Translations under genes and position numbers: made by a program
Part shown: in pieces, positions 46,057 through 53,769 of the stretch
Position numbering within the stretch: position 1 is the first letter of the stretch
Layout: each line of letters starts with the position of its first letter
Assembly: GCF_021532655.1 (NCBI RefSeq)
Contig: NZ_JAKGAS010000003.1
Coordinates: forward strand, 124,001-188,000
Source of the DNA: Paraglaciecola algarum
GTDB lineage: Bacteria > Pseudomonadota > Gammaproteobacteria > Enterobacterales > Alteromonadaceae
Length of the DNA stretch: 64,000 nucleotides
Direction of reading: 5' to 3'
Notes under the pieces: generated by a model
Told to the model about the DNA's origin: nothing
Seen by the model: only the letters and a program-made list of their open reading frames with translations
Database searches by the model: none

Positions 46057-47487
46057 ATGAGTAAAAATCACGTTAAAAACTGGCTCCAAGTAGCCTGTGC
46101 TATTTTGCTATGTACAACATGGCCAACTGTAGCGGAGCCTATCAATCCACAAAACGTCAACCAGCAAACAAATGATGGTTCTACAGCTTTGTTACGAGCC
46201 ACAGTAGCCAACGATATAAACAAAGTAAAACAATTACTTAGCCAAGGGGCGGAGGCCAATATTAATAACCGCTATGCCATTAGCCCTTTATATGTCGCGG
46301 CCTTAAATGGCAACGCTCATATCGCCAAACTACTGATAGACGCAGGTGCCAACACTTCACACAAAATAGCCGGAAACGAAACTATATTGATGCGCGCCGC
46401 TCGCACCGGTCATGGCGATCTAGTTAAATTATTAATTGACCAGCAAGTGGATATTCACTTAGTCGACTCTCGCAATCAAAACGCCTTGATGTGGGCCGCG
46501 GCCGAAGGTCATCTTGAAGTTGTTAACATACTCATTACCGCTGGCGCTGATATTAATGCTAAAGCTCAGGGAGAGTTTCATGCCCTAGCCTTTGCTGCTC
46601 GCCAAGGCCATATGGCTGTTGTAAAAGCAATAGTCGAAGCTGGGTTTGATGTAAACACCCCCATGTATCATGACAGACGAGGCCGCCGTTTTGCTAAAAG
46701 TGGCTCTAGTGCGCTGATCCTTGCTATTGAAAACGGTCACTTTGAATTAGCTGAATACCTATTAACTAAAGGCGCTGATGCCAGTGACCTACGTTCAGGC
46801 TTTTCACCCTTGCATACTATGGTAGAAGTCAGAAAACCAGATATTGGCGATAACAGTGACTTTCCCCCCAAAGGCTCTGGCAAACTCACTAGTTTAGAAT
46901 TTATCGAAGTGCTGATCCAATATGGTGCCAAGGTTAACCTACAGCTCACAAAAAAATTCAACGCGTTTGGCGCAAGGGTCAATCTAGAGGGCGCTACGCC
47001 TTTATTTATGGCTGCTAAAACTGCAGATATTCCCTTTATAAACATACTGCTGAAACATGGCGCTGACCCTTTACTCACTAATATTAATAATGTTACGCCA
47101 CTTATGATGGCCGCAGGTTTAGGTACAGCAGCAGCTGATGAAGAAGCCGGTACCGAGCAAGAAGCCATTCAGCTCATCAATTTATTAGTGTCATTAGGTG
47201 CAGATGTTAATGCGGTAAGCTTAACCGGCGAAACAGCTATGCATGGCGCGGCTTACAAAAACTTTCCATTAGTCATTAAACATCTAGATCAGCTGGGTGC
47301 CAATATTGAGCTATGGAATAAAAAGAACAAAAAAGGCTGGACGGCTATGTTGATCGCCCAAGGTTTTCGACCGGGTAACTACAAACCGAGTGAAAAAACC
47401 GAACAAGCTTTTAAAGAAGTCATGCTAGCTAAAGGTTTGACGCCACCTAAAGCCCCTTCCCGTACCCAAAAGAAAGTGTACTTATAA
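46057..47487 (+). CDS. Periplasmic ankyrin-repeat protein
   Basis: 476 residues, signal peptide ending near TVAEP. About ten ankyrin repeats follow: for example TALLRATVANDINKVKQLLSQGAEANI, SPLYVAALNGNAHIAKLLIDAGANTS and NALMWAAAEGHLEVVNILITAGADIN, through to GETAMHGAAYKN. It starts two bases after the DUF1552 stop. Exported ankyrin proteins are regularly found with DUF1552/DUF1592-type pairs in marine bacteria, where they may scaffold the complex. No enzymatic domain is seen. Confidence 0.88.
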   Translation: MSKNHVKNWLQVACAILLCTTWPTVAEPINPQNVNQQTNDGSTALLRATVANDINKVKQLLSQGAEANINNRYAISPLYVAALNGNAHIAKLLIDAGANTSHKIAGNETILMRAARTGHGDLVKLLIDQQVDIHLVDSRNQNALMWAAAEGHLEVVNILITAGADINAKAQGEFHALAFAARQGHMAVVKAIVEAGFDVNTPMYHDRRGRRFAKSGSSALILAIENGHFELAEYLLTKGADASDLRSGFSPLHTMVEVRKPDIGDNSDFPPKGSGKLTSLEFIEVLIQYGAKVNLQLTKKFNAFGARVNLEGATPLFMAAKTADIPFINILLKHGADPLLTNINNVTPLMMAAGLGTAAADEEAGTEQEAIQLINLLVSLGADVNAVSLTGETAMHGAAYKNFPLVIKHLDQLGANIELWNKKNKKGWTAMLIAQGFRPGNYKPSEKTEQAFKEVMLAKGLTPPKAPSRTQKKVYL

Positions 47488-47521
47488 TCCAATTATTATC
47501 ACCCAGTTATTTGAGAAGTTT

Positions 47522-48073
47522 ATGCCACTAGATCCTAAATACAAAGATAACCCAAATAGTTATGGATATATTTCAGTAATTAATCATTGGTTAATTGCAG
47601 TTCTGGTAATAGTTATGTTGTTTTTAGGCTTAAGCTTAGAGTTTGCTGATCTGGGAAGCCAAAAAAGAAACATGCTTTCACTACACAAATCTCTAGGCGC
47701 AATTGTACTTATTCTAGGCACATGGCGAGTGTTATGGCGAGTATTTAACGGCTTTCCAGCCCGTAACTTTGCTATCAAACACTGGCAACAAAACGCCGCT
47801 AAATTTACGCACATTCTTTTATTACTCAGTCTAATAATTATGCCACTTTCAGGTTATGTGATGACAGAAGCCGCTGGCCGTCCAGTCAATGTATTCATGC
47901 TGTTTTCTTTACCGCCCATTCCTGATTCAAGATATTTAAAAGAAGTAGCTGAGTTGATCCATTCAATTTGTGCTTATTCTATCTGTGGTCTGTTAATCGC
48001 ACACATAGGTGGTGCGCTCTGCCATCAAATAGTTGATAAAAAGCCCATTTTAAAACGTATGTTATTTAAATAA
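47522..48073 (+). CDS. Cytochrome b561 family protein
   Basis: 183 residues with four transmembrane segments. Haem-ligating histidines can be placed at INHWLIAVLVIVMLFLG, LHKSLGAIVLILG, THILLLLSLIIMPLSGYVM and IHSICAYSICGLLIAHIGGAL. It would pass electrons between the quinone pool and periplasmic cytochromes. It ends the operon after the multihaem, DUF1552 and ankyrin genes and is a natural electron donor or acceptor for the multihaem protein. Confidence 0.9.
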   Translation: MPLDPKYKDNPNSYGYISVINHWLIAVLVIVMLFLGLSLEFADLGSQKRNMLSLHKSLGAIVLILGTWRVLWRVFNGFPARNFAIKHWQQNAAKFTHILLLLSLIIMPLSGYVMTEAAGRPVNVFMLFSLPPIPDSRYLKEVAELIHSICAYSICGLLIAHIGGALCHQIVDKKPILKRMLFK

Positions 48074-48142
48074 CCCCAGTTCTGGATAAGCAACGCCTTA
48101 ACACTCAAAAACCTAACATCAACAACTAGCAAGGAGAAACTG

Positions 48143-48190
48143 TGAAACTAATTCTTACAACCCGTGAAATATTTTCACGGTCTTATTAAT
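48143..48190 (+). other. Possible 15-codon leader peptide with hairpin
   Basis: A GTG preceded by AAGGAG opens a 15-codon frame (MKLILTTREIFSRSY). A perfect hairpin, CCGTGAAA-TAT-TTTCACGG (48162-48180), lies inside it and is followed by TCTTATT. This may be the terminator of the b561 operon that happens to have an upstream Shine-Dalgarno, or a leader. Confidence 0.3.
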
Positions 48191-48263
48191 GCCCATAAGT
48201 TCAACCCCCTCTAAACTTCAAATAAAACCATAAAAATCAAACAGATAACAACAACATTTAAAC

Positions 48264-48279
48264 TGGCACACATTACGCA
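48264..48279 (+). promoter_or_regulatory. Sigma-54 promoter for the DUF1328/lipoprotein unit
   Basis: TGGCAC-N5-ACGCA has GG and GC exactly 10 bases apart, the sigma-54 -24/-12 signature. The start codon is 47 bases downstream. Confidence 0.75.
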
Positions 48280-48325
48280 TAGTAAGTAGGTGTAAACAAA
48301 TCAAACAAAACAAAAGGGGTTATAT

Positions 48326-48502
48326 ATGTTGAGCTGGGCATTAACATTTTTAATTATCGCGATAATTGCAGCAGTTTTTGGATTTGGTGGCATTGCTGGA
48401 GCCGCTGCAGGCATTGCAAAAATCATCTTTTTTATATTTGTTGTATTACTGGTTATATCTCTTGTAGCCAATGCCGTAAAAGGCAAAGCACCTAAGGTGT
48501 AA
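48326..48502 (+). CDS. DUF1328 small membrane protein (YtjA-like)
   Basis: 58 residues with two hydrophobic helices: [31 protein letters not shown] and a second [16 protein letters not shown]. The FGFGGIA...GIAK pattern is the DUF1328/YtjA signature. Such proteins are inner-membrane, stress-induced and of unknown role. The start ATG has AAAGGGG nine bases upstream, and a textbook sigma-54 promoter lies ahead. A repeat array and a small lipoprotein gene follow, likely on the same transcript. Confidence 0.85.
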   Translation: MLSWALTFLIIAIIAAVFGFGGIAGAAAGIAKIIFFIFVVLLVISLVANAVKGKAPKV

Positions 48503-48509
48503 ATCAAGC

Positions 48510-48580
48510 TTTTTTACTTTTTTACTTTTTTACTTTTTTACTTTTTTACTTTTTTACTTTTTTACTTTTTTACTTTTTTA
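48510..48580 (+). repeat. Octamer tandem repeat, TTTTTTAC x8 plus a partial unit
   Basis: Eight perfect copies of TTTTTTAC (48510-48573) and a final TTTTTTA, ending 16 bases before the start codon of the small lipoprotein gene. Perfect octamers of this length mutate easily by slippage, and the array sits where its length would alter the leader of that gene. Confidence 0.95.
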
Positions 48581-48596
48581 ATAAACGGAGAATATT

Positions 48597-48788
48597 ATGA
48601 AAAACTTAACAAAACTTTCAACTTTACTTTTAACCTTAACCACAGTATTTGCATTATCAGCATGTGATGGAGAAGCTGAAAATGTTGGCGAAGAGGTAGA
48701 CAGTGCAGTAACCAAAGCAGGTAACGCAATTGAAGATGCCTGTGAAGAAGTCAAAGAAGGTGTAAAAGCTGAAGACCAAGACTGTTAA
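48597..48788 (+). CDS. Small entericidin-like lipoprotein
   Basis: 63 residues. Lipobox LSAC (Cys near residue 23) follows a hydrophobic signal. The mature part is short, acidic and helical (EAENVGEEVDSAVTKAGNAIEDACEEVKEGVKAEDQDC), like the entericidin/stress lipoproteins with repeating EEVxxAVxKAG. GGAGAA precedes the ATG. The octamer array ends in its leader, and a strong terminator follows. Probably outer-membrane and co-transcribed with the DUF1328 gene under sigma-54. Confidence 0.8.
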   Translation: MKNLTKLSTLLLTLTTVFALSACDGEAENVGEEVDSAVTKAGNAIEDACEEVKEGVKAEDQDC

Positions 48789-48800
48789 TCAGCGTTTACC

Positions 48801-48827
48801 AAAAAAAAGGGCGGAAGCCCTTTTTTT
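48801..48827 (+). terminator. Rho-independent terminator
   Basis: AAAAAAGGGC-GGAA-GCCCTTTTTTT: a GC core extended by A/T pairs and a T-run, 12 bases after the lipoprotein stop. Confidence 0.9.
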
Positions 48828-49006
48828 GTATTATAAATACTTAGCATCAACATTTACTTATTCGTATTTATCCATGACACCATAAACGATATAAACAAGT
48901 CAGTAATTGATTCCTATCACTTTGTAAAACCTTCACACCCATCTCTACCACCCAATAAAAAATACAAAACAAACCATATATATCAATAAGTTAAAAAACA
49001 AAAAGC

Positions 49007-49022
49007 TGGCATACATATCGCA
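49007..49022 (+). promoter_or_regulatory. Sigma-54 promoter for pldA
   Basis: TGGCAT-N5-TCGCA, with GG and GC exactly 10 bases apart, ends 47 bases before the pldA start. Confidence 0.75.
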
Positions 49023-49069
49023 TTAGCAATATTAAATACTTCATGATTCGATAATCGATACGGACAAAA

Positions 49070-50017
49070 ATGAAATCTAACCTTTCTTTATTAAACAAAT
49101 TATTAAAAAAAATTCGCAACTACTCACTAATAACCTTTAGCTTGTATTGTTTCACTTGCTCGACATTGGCGACTGAAATAATAGAAACCGATAAGAAGCA
49201 AGTTGCAAAGAAACAGTCTGTTTTAGATACGCGAGTTAATTCGATACAAAGTGCTACCTCTAATCCTTTTGCTATTTCACAGCATAAACAAAACTATTTA
49301 ATGCCATTTTCTTATGTCAGCAAACCGAGCCCAGATAACGTAAAAGGTTTAGAAGGAAATATTGACCCTATTGAAGCCAAATATCAAATTAGCGTTAAAT
49401 TTCCTTTGTACTTAACGACCAAAGACGCGTCTGGTGTTTACTTTGGCTTTACCGCTAAGTCCTTTTGGCAGGTGTATAACAGAGAAGTATCTAAGCCTTT
49501 TCGCGAGACCAATTATGAACCTGAGGTGTTTTATTCTTGGTTTAATCAAATATCTATATTAGGGTTTAAATTTAACCAGTTACAGCTAGGACTAAATCAC
49601 CAGTCAAACGGAAAATCAAATGAATTCTCTAGAAGTTGGAACCGTTTATATGCAGCAGCGACTTTTAGCGACCTTGATTCATTTTATTATTTAAGAGCTT
49701 GGTATCGTCTGCCAGAAGAAAAGAAAGAAACACCAACTAGCACAACCGGTGACGATAACCCTGATATCACCGATTATTTAGGGAATGTTGAATTAGGTTA
49801 CGGTACCTACATAAACAAAGTAAAACTTACGGGCACCATACGTAATAATCTAAATCTAAGTGATAACAAAGGGAGTCTTGAGCTAAATGTATCCTACCCA
49901 ATTAGTCAGCGATATGAATTAGTTGCACAGTATTTTAATGGTTATGGCGACTCACTGATTGACTACAATCAACATCAACAACGATTTAGTATTGGTATGC
50001 AACTGACCTTCTTTTAA
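49070..50017 (+). CDS. pldA: Outer-membrane phospholipase A (OMPLA)
   Basis: 315 residues. After a signal sequence (cut near STLA) comes a 12-stranded barrel. The catalytic triad is visible: His177 and Ser179 in LNHQSNGKSN and Asn191 in SRSWNRLYAA, the known His-Ser-Asn set. The end is RFSIGMQLTFF, a proper barrel C-terminus. OMPLA hydrolyses phospholipids that reach the outer leaflet when the membrane is disturbed. A sigma-54 promoter lies upstream, an unusual setting, and a phosphatase/lipid-kinase gene follows 23 bases later, hinting at a lipid-remodelling unit. Confidence 0.93.
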   Translation: MKSNLSLLNKLLKKIRNYSLITFSLYCFTCSTLATEIIETDKKQVAKKQSVLDTRVNSIQSATSNPFAISQHKQNYLMPFSYVSKPSPDNVKGLEGNIDPIEAKYQISVKFPLYLTTKDASGVYFGFTAKSFWQVYNREVSKPFRETNYEPEVFYSWFNQISILGFKFNQLQLGLNHQSNGKSNEFSRSWNRLYAAATFSDLDSFYYLRAWYRLPEEKKETPTSTTGDDNPDITDYLGNVELGYGTYINKVKLTGTIRNNLNLSDNKGSLELNVSYPISQRYELVAQYFNGYGDSLIDYNQHQQRFSIGMQLTFF

Positions 50018-50040
50018 GCTTTAAAAATAGGAATATTATT

Positions 50041-51645
50041 ATGAGTTTTTATTACTTGATGGGCGCTATGCTGACATTCTACCTTGGTTTTAGAGCGGAG
50101 AATTTATACATATCACTTTTATTAATTTGGACTGGTAGCTCCCTCTTCGCGGTATCAATTGCCTATATATTTCAAGCGCCACAACTATTTAGAAAATCGA
50201 GCAATGGCGCAATACCTTTTTATATACGTTGGTTGTTCATTCCGTTTCTATTTGGCACCCAGCTCTACAATAGCTGGGCTCGCCGCGCAGATAAAGTGCC
50301 ACCGATCCAAGAAATTGATAAAAATCTATTCTTAGCATGCCGACTTTTTCCATCAGATATAGACGAATTAAAACAAAATAATGTAACTGCTGTATTAGAT
50401 GTGACCGCTGAGTTTGATGGCTTGGACTGGTCGTCAACCGAACAACAACTTAATTACTTGAATCTTCCGGTGTTGGATCACCAAAGTCCAACGGCCGAAC
50501 AACTCATACATGCTGCAAACTGGATCCAAACTCACCTAGACAATAACCAAGGTGTAGTTGTGCACTGCGCGTTAGGTAGAGGCCGTTCGGTATTAGTTTT
50601 AACCGCCTATTTATTAATGCAAGCAAAACACGATTCGATCCAGAGTGCCTTAAGTCGAATTAAGGATATTAGAAAAACCGCCGGTCTGAATAAACATCAA
50701 CTAAAAAAATTAAACAAGATAGTTCAAAATAAGTTAAAAGATTTTACTCCCAAAAGATTAGCGTTAATAGCCAACCCAGTATCTGGTGGTGGAAAATGGC
50801 AAGAATCAAAACATCAAATCATTCAAAGGTTAACAGCAAAATACGTGCTTGATATTTACGTCTCTACGCCAGAAACAAGTGCTAGCACACTAACCGAACA
50901 AGCAATTAAAGCTGAACATAATGTATTCATTGCCTGTGGAGGTGATGGCACTATTAATGAAGTAGCCGCTAAAATAGTCAACCAAAGACACACTCTTGGA
51001 ATGATCCCTCTAGGTACAACCAACGCATTGAGCCACGTATTACTTGGCACTGTAAGCAAAGTACTTCCCATAGAAAAAAGTTGTGAGGTGATACTCGCTG
51101 AACAAACTCAAACTATTGATACAGCAATTTGTAATAACGAATTAGTGTTATTAATGGTTGGAATTGGAATGGGCCAAAAAATGATTGAATTAGCTGATCG
51201 AGAGCAAAAAAATAAAAACGGGCAATTAGCGTATTTGAAAGGTTTATGGCAATCCATACTCGATCAAGAAATCCAAGAAATCACATTAACCCTAGATGGA
51301 ACTCCAGTCACTGCACGCGTAAAAAGTATTAATATCGCCAATGCCGCGCCGTTCTCAACCATACTGGCCCAAGGTAATGGCAGCCCTAATTGGAATGATG
51401 GTTTGTTAGATATAACGGTCGTGCCCGGTGATACCGATACGCTAGACACATTAGTTAATATGACTGAACTCGCCTTCTCAGGTTTAGTAAGTACTAGCGG
51501 CGATAACAAACTTTTACTTCAGCAAGCTAAAAATATAGAAATAAAAGGCCCAGGCTCTATTAAATATGTCATAGACGGTGAAGAGCGAGAAGCTGAAAAA
51601 CTGAGTATTAAAGTGGTGCCACATTCTCTGCAAATACTTACCTAA
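50041..51645 (+). CDS. Fusion of dual-specificity phosphatase and diacylglycerol kinase
   Basis: 534 residues. Two or three N-terminal membrane segments (to about residue 75), then a dual-specificity phosphatase with Cys176-x5-Arg182 (VHCALGRGRS) and a possible general acid at Asp146. From about residue 238 is a YegS/DgkB-type lipid kinase with LIANPVSGGGKW and CGGDGTINEVA (about 299-309), then GMIPLGTTNALSH. It could dephosphorylate a lipid or lipid-phosphate and phosphorylate diacylglycerol at the inner membrane. It is 23 bases after pldA and likely shares the sigma-54 promoter. Such fusions exist in proteobacteria; the substrates are unproven. Confidence 0.9.
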   Translation: MSFYYLMGAMLTFYLGFRAENLYISLLLIWTGSSLFAVSIAYIFQAPQLFRKSSNGAIPFYIRWLFIPFLFGTQLYNSWARRADKVPPIQEIDKNLFLACRLFPSDIDELKQNNVTAVLDVTAEFDGLDWSSTEQQLNYLNLPVLDHQSPTAEQLIHAANWIQTHLDNNQGVVVHCALGRGRSVLVLTAYLLMQAKHDSIQSALSRIKDIRKTAGLNKHQLKKLNKIVQNKLKDFTPKRLALIANPVSGGGKWQESKHQIIQRLTAKYVLDIYVSTPETSASTLTEQAIKAEHNVFIACGGDGTINEVAAKIVNQRHTLGMIPLGTTNALSHVLLGTVSKVLPIEKSCEVILAEQTQTIDTAICNNELVLLMVGIGMGQKMIELADREQKNKNGQLAYLKGLWQSILDQEIQEITLTLDGTPVTARVKSINIANAAPFSTILAQGNGSPNWNDGLLDITVVPGDTDTLDTLVNMTELAFSGLVSTSGDNKLLLQQAKNIEIKGPGSIKYVIDGEEREAEKLSIKVVPHSLQILT

Positions 51646-51938
51646 ACATGATTGAAAAGCACAAAGCTAATAACCACAGAGCTCACAGAGCGCTGCGCTA
51701 CACAGAGAAAAAATGGTTAAGTGATTAATTTAACGATGGAAAAAATTTTGCACATGATTTTTAATAGGAGCAGCAAAGTCCCGTTAAAATCAGGTCGCCT
51801 TTTGCTTTTGAAATATGCTGTCTTCTTGATAGCAGAATAGTGAAAAATACATAATAAAATCAAAAGGTAAATGCTGATGGTGACTAAACTACAAATCGAA
51901 TCGAGAAGTTACATATACGACATGCTCGATAATAAGCG
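51646..51938. other. Intergenic region left of the cassette
   Basis: About 290 bases with no supported gene. A CACAGAG motif recurs three times at 51673-51706, and a 23-codon frame starting at 51871 ends on the cassette junction. It could contain the remains of an earlier cassette but no attC pair is convincing here. Confidence 0.4.
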
Positions 51939-51989
51939 TTAGCAGTTTTTGAGAGTTAGGTTGATTAAGTTAATAAAGGAAGTTCAATC

Positions 51990-52223
51990 GTGGACAATAT
52001 ACAATTAAGTAAAGTTATCCTAAATTATTTAGTACCATTTTTAATCGCATATCTAGGCTCAAAAGGTATTTTTTATTATTTCTCTTTTGAGTATTCGCTA
52101 CTTACTGATGCATTTTATCTTCAAAAACTACTTATAGATATTGGCGTTTTTGTGGGGCTTTATTACATGGGAAGTTTACTGGTCAAATATTTTATAAGCA
52201 GTAAAAATTACCCAGCTCCATAA
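51990..52223 (+). CDS. Cassette-borne small membrane protein of unknown function
   Basis: 77 residues with two hydrophobic segments (YLVPFLIAYLGSKGIFYYF and LLIDIGVFVGLYYMGSLLVKYFI). The GTG start has AAAGGA about 9 bases upstream, and the TAA stop is at the edge of the attC site, the usual tight packing in cassettes. I do not recognise a family. Cassette proteins of this size are often antitoxins, immunity or uncharacterised membrane proteins; no toxin partner is visible in the same cassette. Confidence 0.65.
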   Translation: MDNIQLSKVILNYLVPFLIAYLGSKGIFYYFSFEYSLLTDAFYLQKLLIDIGVFVGLYYMGSLLVKYFISSKNYPAP

Positions 52224-52320
52224 ACTGCTAACAAATGAATTATATTTTCCGCAAGATCACAGTGAATTTTACTCGCTGGCCTTCGGCTAAAGCACGTATA
52301 AAATCCCCATATTCAAAGCG
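52222..52320 (+). repeat. Candidate attC recombination site
   Basis: R'' (TGCTAAC, 52226-52232) and a following L''-like AATGAAT pair with L'-like ATTCAAAGC and the R' G|TTAGCA supplied by the cassette's left end on circularisation. A central arm (TTTTAC...GTATAAAA around GGCC-TTC-GGCT) fits the variable terminal structure. About 100 bases, typical of large chromosomal integron sites. Confidence 0.6.
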
Positions 52321-52326
52321 TTATGT

Positions 52327-52581
52327 TTAATAGTGGTAGCGAAGTTGCGCTATTAGGATTGCATCTTCCTGATATTTATAAACGAGCCTATGTTCATCAT
52401 TGATTCTGCGTGACCAATAACCTGAAAAGCCGTGTTTTAAAGGTTCTGGCTTACCAAGTCCTTCGTAAGGTTCATGCTGAATATCTTTTATTAATGCATT
52501 AATCCGCTTTAAAATCTTTTTATCCGTAGTTTGCCAATACAGATATTGTTCCCAGACTTTCGTTGAGCAGGTTAACTTCAT
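52327..52581 (-). CDS. yoeB: YoeB-family mRNA endonuclease toxin
   Basis: 84 residues, full length. The YoeB/Txe pattern is complete: KVWEQYLYWQTTDKKILKRINALIKDI, GLGKPEPLKHGFSGYWSRRINDEHRLVY and the C-terminal catalytic LRYHY (Glu, Arg and His/Tyr set). It cleaves ribosome-bound mRNA at the A site. It lies in reverse orientation just right of the cassette junction. Its normal upstream partner, a YefM/Phd antitoxin, is represented only by a C-terminal remnant, so it is either controlled in trans or silent. Confidence 0.93.
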   Translation of the reverse strand: MKLTCSTKVWEQYLYWQTTDKKILKRINALIKDIQHEPYEGLGKPEPLKHGFSGYWSRRINDEHRLVYKYQEDAILIAQLRYHY

Positions 52582-52664
52582 TCAAGCAATTCTCTTGGGG
52601 TGCCATTTCCAGCCTCTAACTCAGCGGCACATTTGAGACTGCCAGACTTGATGGGTTCTAACAA
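52578..52664 (-). pseudogene. Truncated YefM-type antitoxin remnant
   Basis: Reading just upstream of yoeB, in the frame whose stop overlaps the toxin start (ATGA), are 28 codons ending in ELEAGNGTPRELLE, which matches the C-terminal tail of YefM antitoxins (E. coli has LKSGKGTEKDIIE). An in-frame stop at 52665-52667 closes the frame, and the DNA-binding and core parts are absent. Confidence 0.7.
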
Positions 52665-52717
52665 TCAAACCTGGCAGTCTGCCCTAGTAATCACAAATCA
52701 CACTTATTCAGTTAAAC
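52613..52717. repeat. Inverted repeat, possible second degenerate attC
   Basis: AGACTGCCAG (52638-52647) and CTGGCAGTCT (52671-52680) are perfect inverted copies. Flanking CTCTAAC on the left and GTTAAAC on the right resemble attC ends, but the left-end match of the would-be yoeB cassette is poor. It could also be a terminator for the MscS gene, though no T-run is seen. Confidence 0.35.
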
Positions 52718-52732
52718 ACTTAACAGCAAAGT

Positions 52733-53662
52733 TTAATTACTAGCTTTAGAGTTATGATTGTGACTCTTGATGTTTTCACTCAGCATGGTATTGAGTTTTT
52801 CTCCACCCTTGGCCGCAAAATCTAACGTACGTATTGGGAATGGTATTAAGATATCAGCTTCTTCTAGGGCTTTTTTTATTGCTACTACGGCTTTATGTCT
52901 TGCGATCATAAAGCCTGGTTCACCAGGGTAATCTATCCAGAACCAAACTAGTAAATTCACGCTACTGTCGCCAAAACCCTCGGCAAAGACATCCGTTTCA
53001 TCATGTTTAATCACAAAGTCCAATTTGTTGATTGCCTTAACTATGACCTGTTGGGCTGTGGTTGGATCGTTGGCATAGGAAATACCGACTGGAACTTCAA
53101 TTCTGCGGATCCCTGTCACTGTGAAATTAGTTAAAATATTTCTAAACAGGATTTTATTTGGCACTATCTCCAACTGACCAAAGAAAGTCTCTACTAAGGT
53201 GTTTCTCAGGTTAATGGTTTTGACTGTACCAAACACATCATCTGCTTTAATCACATCACCGATTTGAAAAGGTTTACGTACCCCCATTGCAATACCAGCA
53301 ATCATGTTTTCGGTCATATCTTGGAAGGCAAAACCTATGGCTAAGCCGATAATACCCGCACCTGCAAGTAAAGACGTCACTGTGCCCGACAAGCCAACAA
53401 AATCTAAACCAATAAACATACCAGTAAAAAATATACAAACTTTCAATATGGAGGCTAACAAATTTGAAATTTGTTTAGATTCAATGGTTCGGTAAAGTAA
53501 ATTTCTAACTAGCCTACCAGCCACTTTTGCCATAATGGCAAACATTATGGTTATCAGCATAGCAACAACTAAATTAGGTAAATGTTTCACTCCTGCTTCG
53601 AGCCAAGTTTCTAGTTTTTCAAAAATCAAACTCCAGAACTTGTCAACTTGTAAAAATTCCAT
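52733..53662 (-). CDS. Small-conductance mechanosensitive channel, MscS family
   Basis: About 309 residues. Three to four N-terminal membrane helices (to about residue 115); the pore-lining helix is GLSGTVTSLLAGAGIIGLAIGFAFQDMTENMIAGI, ending in the MscS FQDxxxNxxAG motif. The beta domain (IGDVIKADDVFGTVKTINLRNT) and C-terminal cage (ILIPFPIRTLDF) follow. It releases solutes on hypo-osmotic shock. The ATG at 53662 has AGGAGCC upstream and is preferred to 53707. No sigma-54 promoter is visible for this gene. Confidence 0.93.
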   Translation of the reverse strand: MEFLQVDKFWSLIFEKLETWLEAGVKHLPNLVVAMLITIMFAIMAKVAGRLVRNLLYRTIESKQISNLLASILKVCIFFTGMFIGLDFVGLSGTVTSLLAGAGIIGLAIGFAFQDMTENMIAGIAMGVRKPFQIGDVIKADDVFGTVKTINLRNTLVETFFGQLEIVPNKILFRNILTNFTVTGIRRIEVPVGISYANDPTTAQQVIVKAINKLDFVIKHDETDVFAEGFGDSSVNLLVWFWIDYPGEPGFMIARHKAVVAIKKALEEADILIPFPIRTLDFAAKGGEKLNTMLSENIKSHNHNSKASN

Positions 53663-53769
53663 GTAGGCTCCTAATGAATGAAAATGACTATAAATTTGCA
53701 GGTGCATATACTTTTATTGTTTAACACTAGGTTGAAACACTAATGTATGTGGATTTACTCATAATGGGC

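Larger units (their letters stand above)
51939..52320 (+). mobile_element. Orphan integron-type gene cassette (382 bp)
   Basis: The left junction is AAGCG|TTAGCAGTTT and the right junction AAAGCG|TTATG, both of the G|TT attC type. The last-third inverted segment starts with AAACTGCTAAC (52222-52232), the exact reverse complement of GTTAGCAGTTT at the left junction (51938-51948), so circularising the cassette recreates a palindromic attC. One small reading frame fills the cassette. No integrase gene is in the window. Confidence 0.65.

Noticed and set aside
48510..48580. Sequencing artefact in the octamer run
   Set aside because: The units are whole and perfect and the flanking genes read without a frameshift, so I treat it as real, though the exact count may be uncertain.
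53663..53760. Sigma-54 promoter for the MscS gene
   Set aside because: No GG-N10-GC pair was found in the upstream region on the minus strand.
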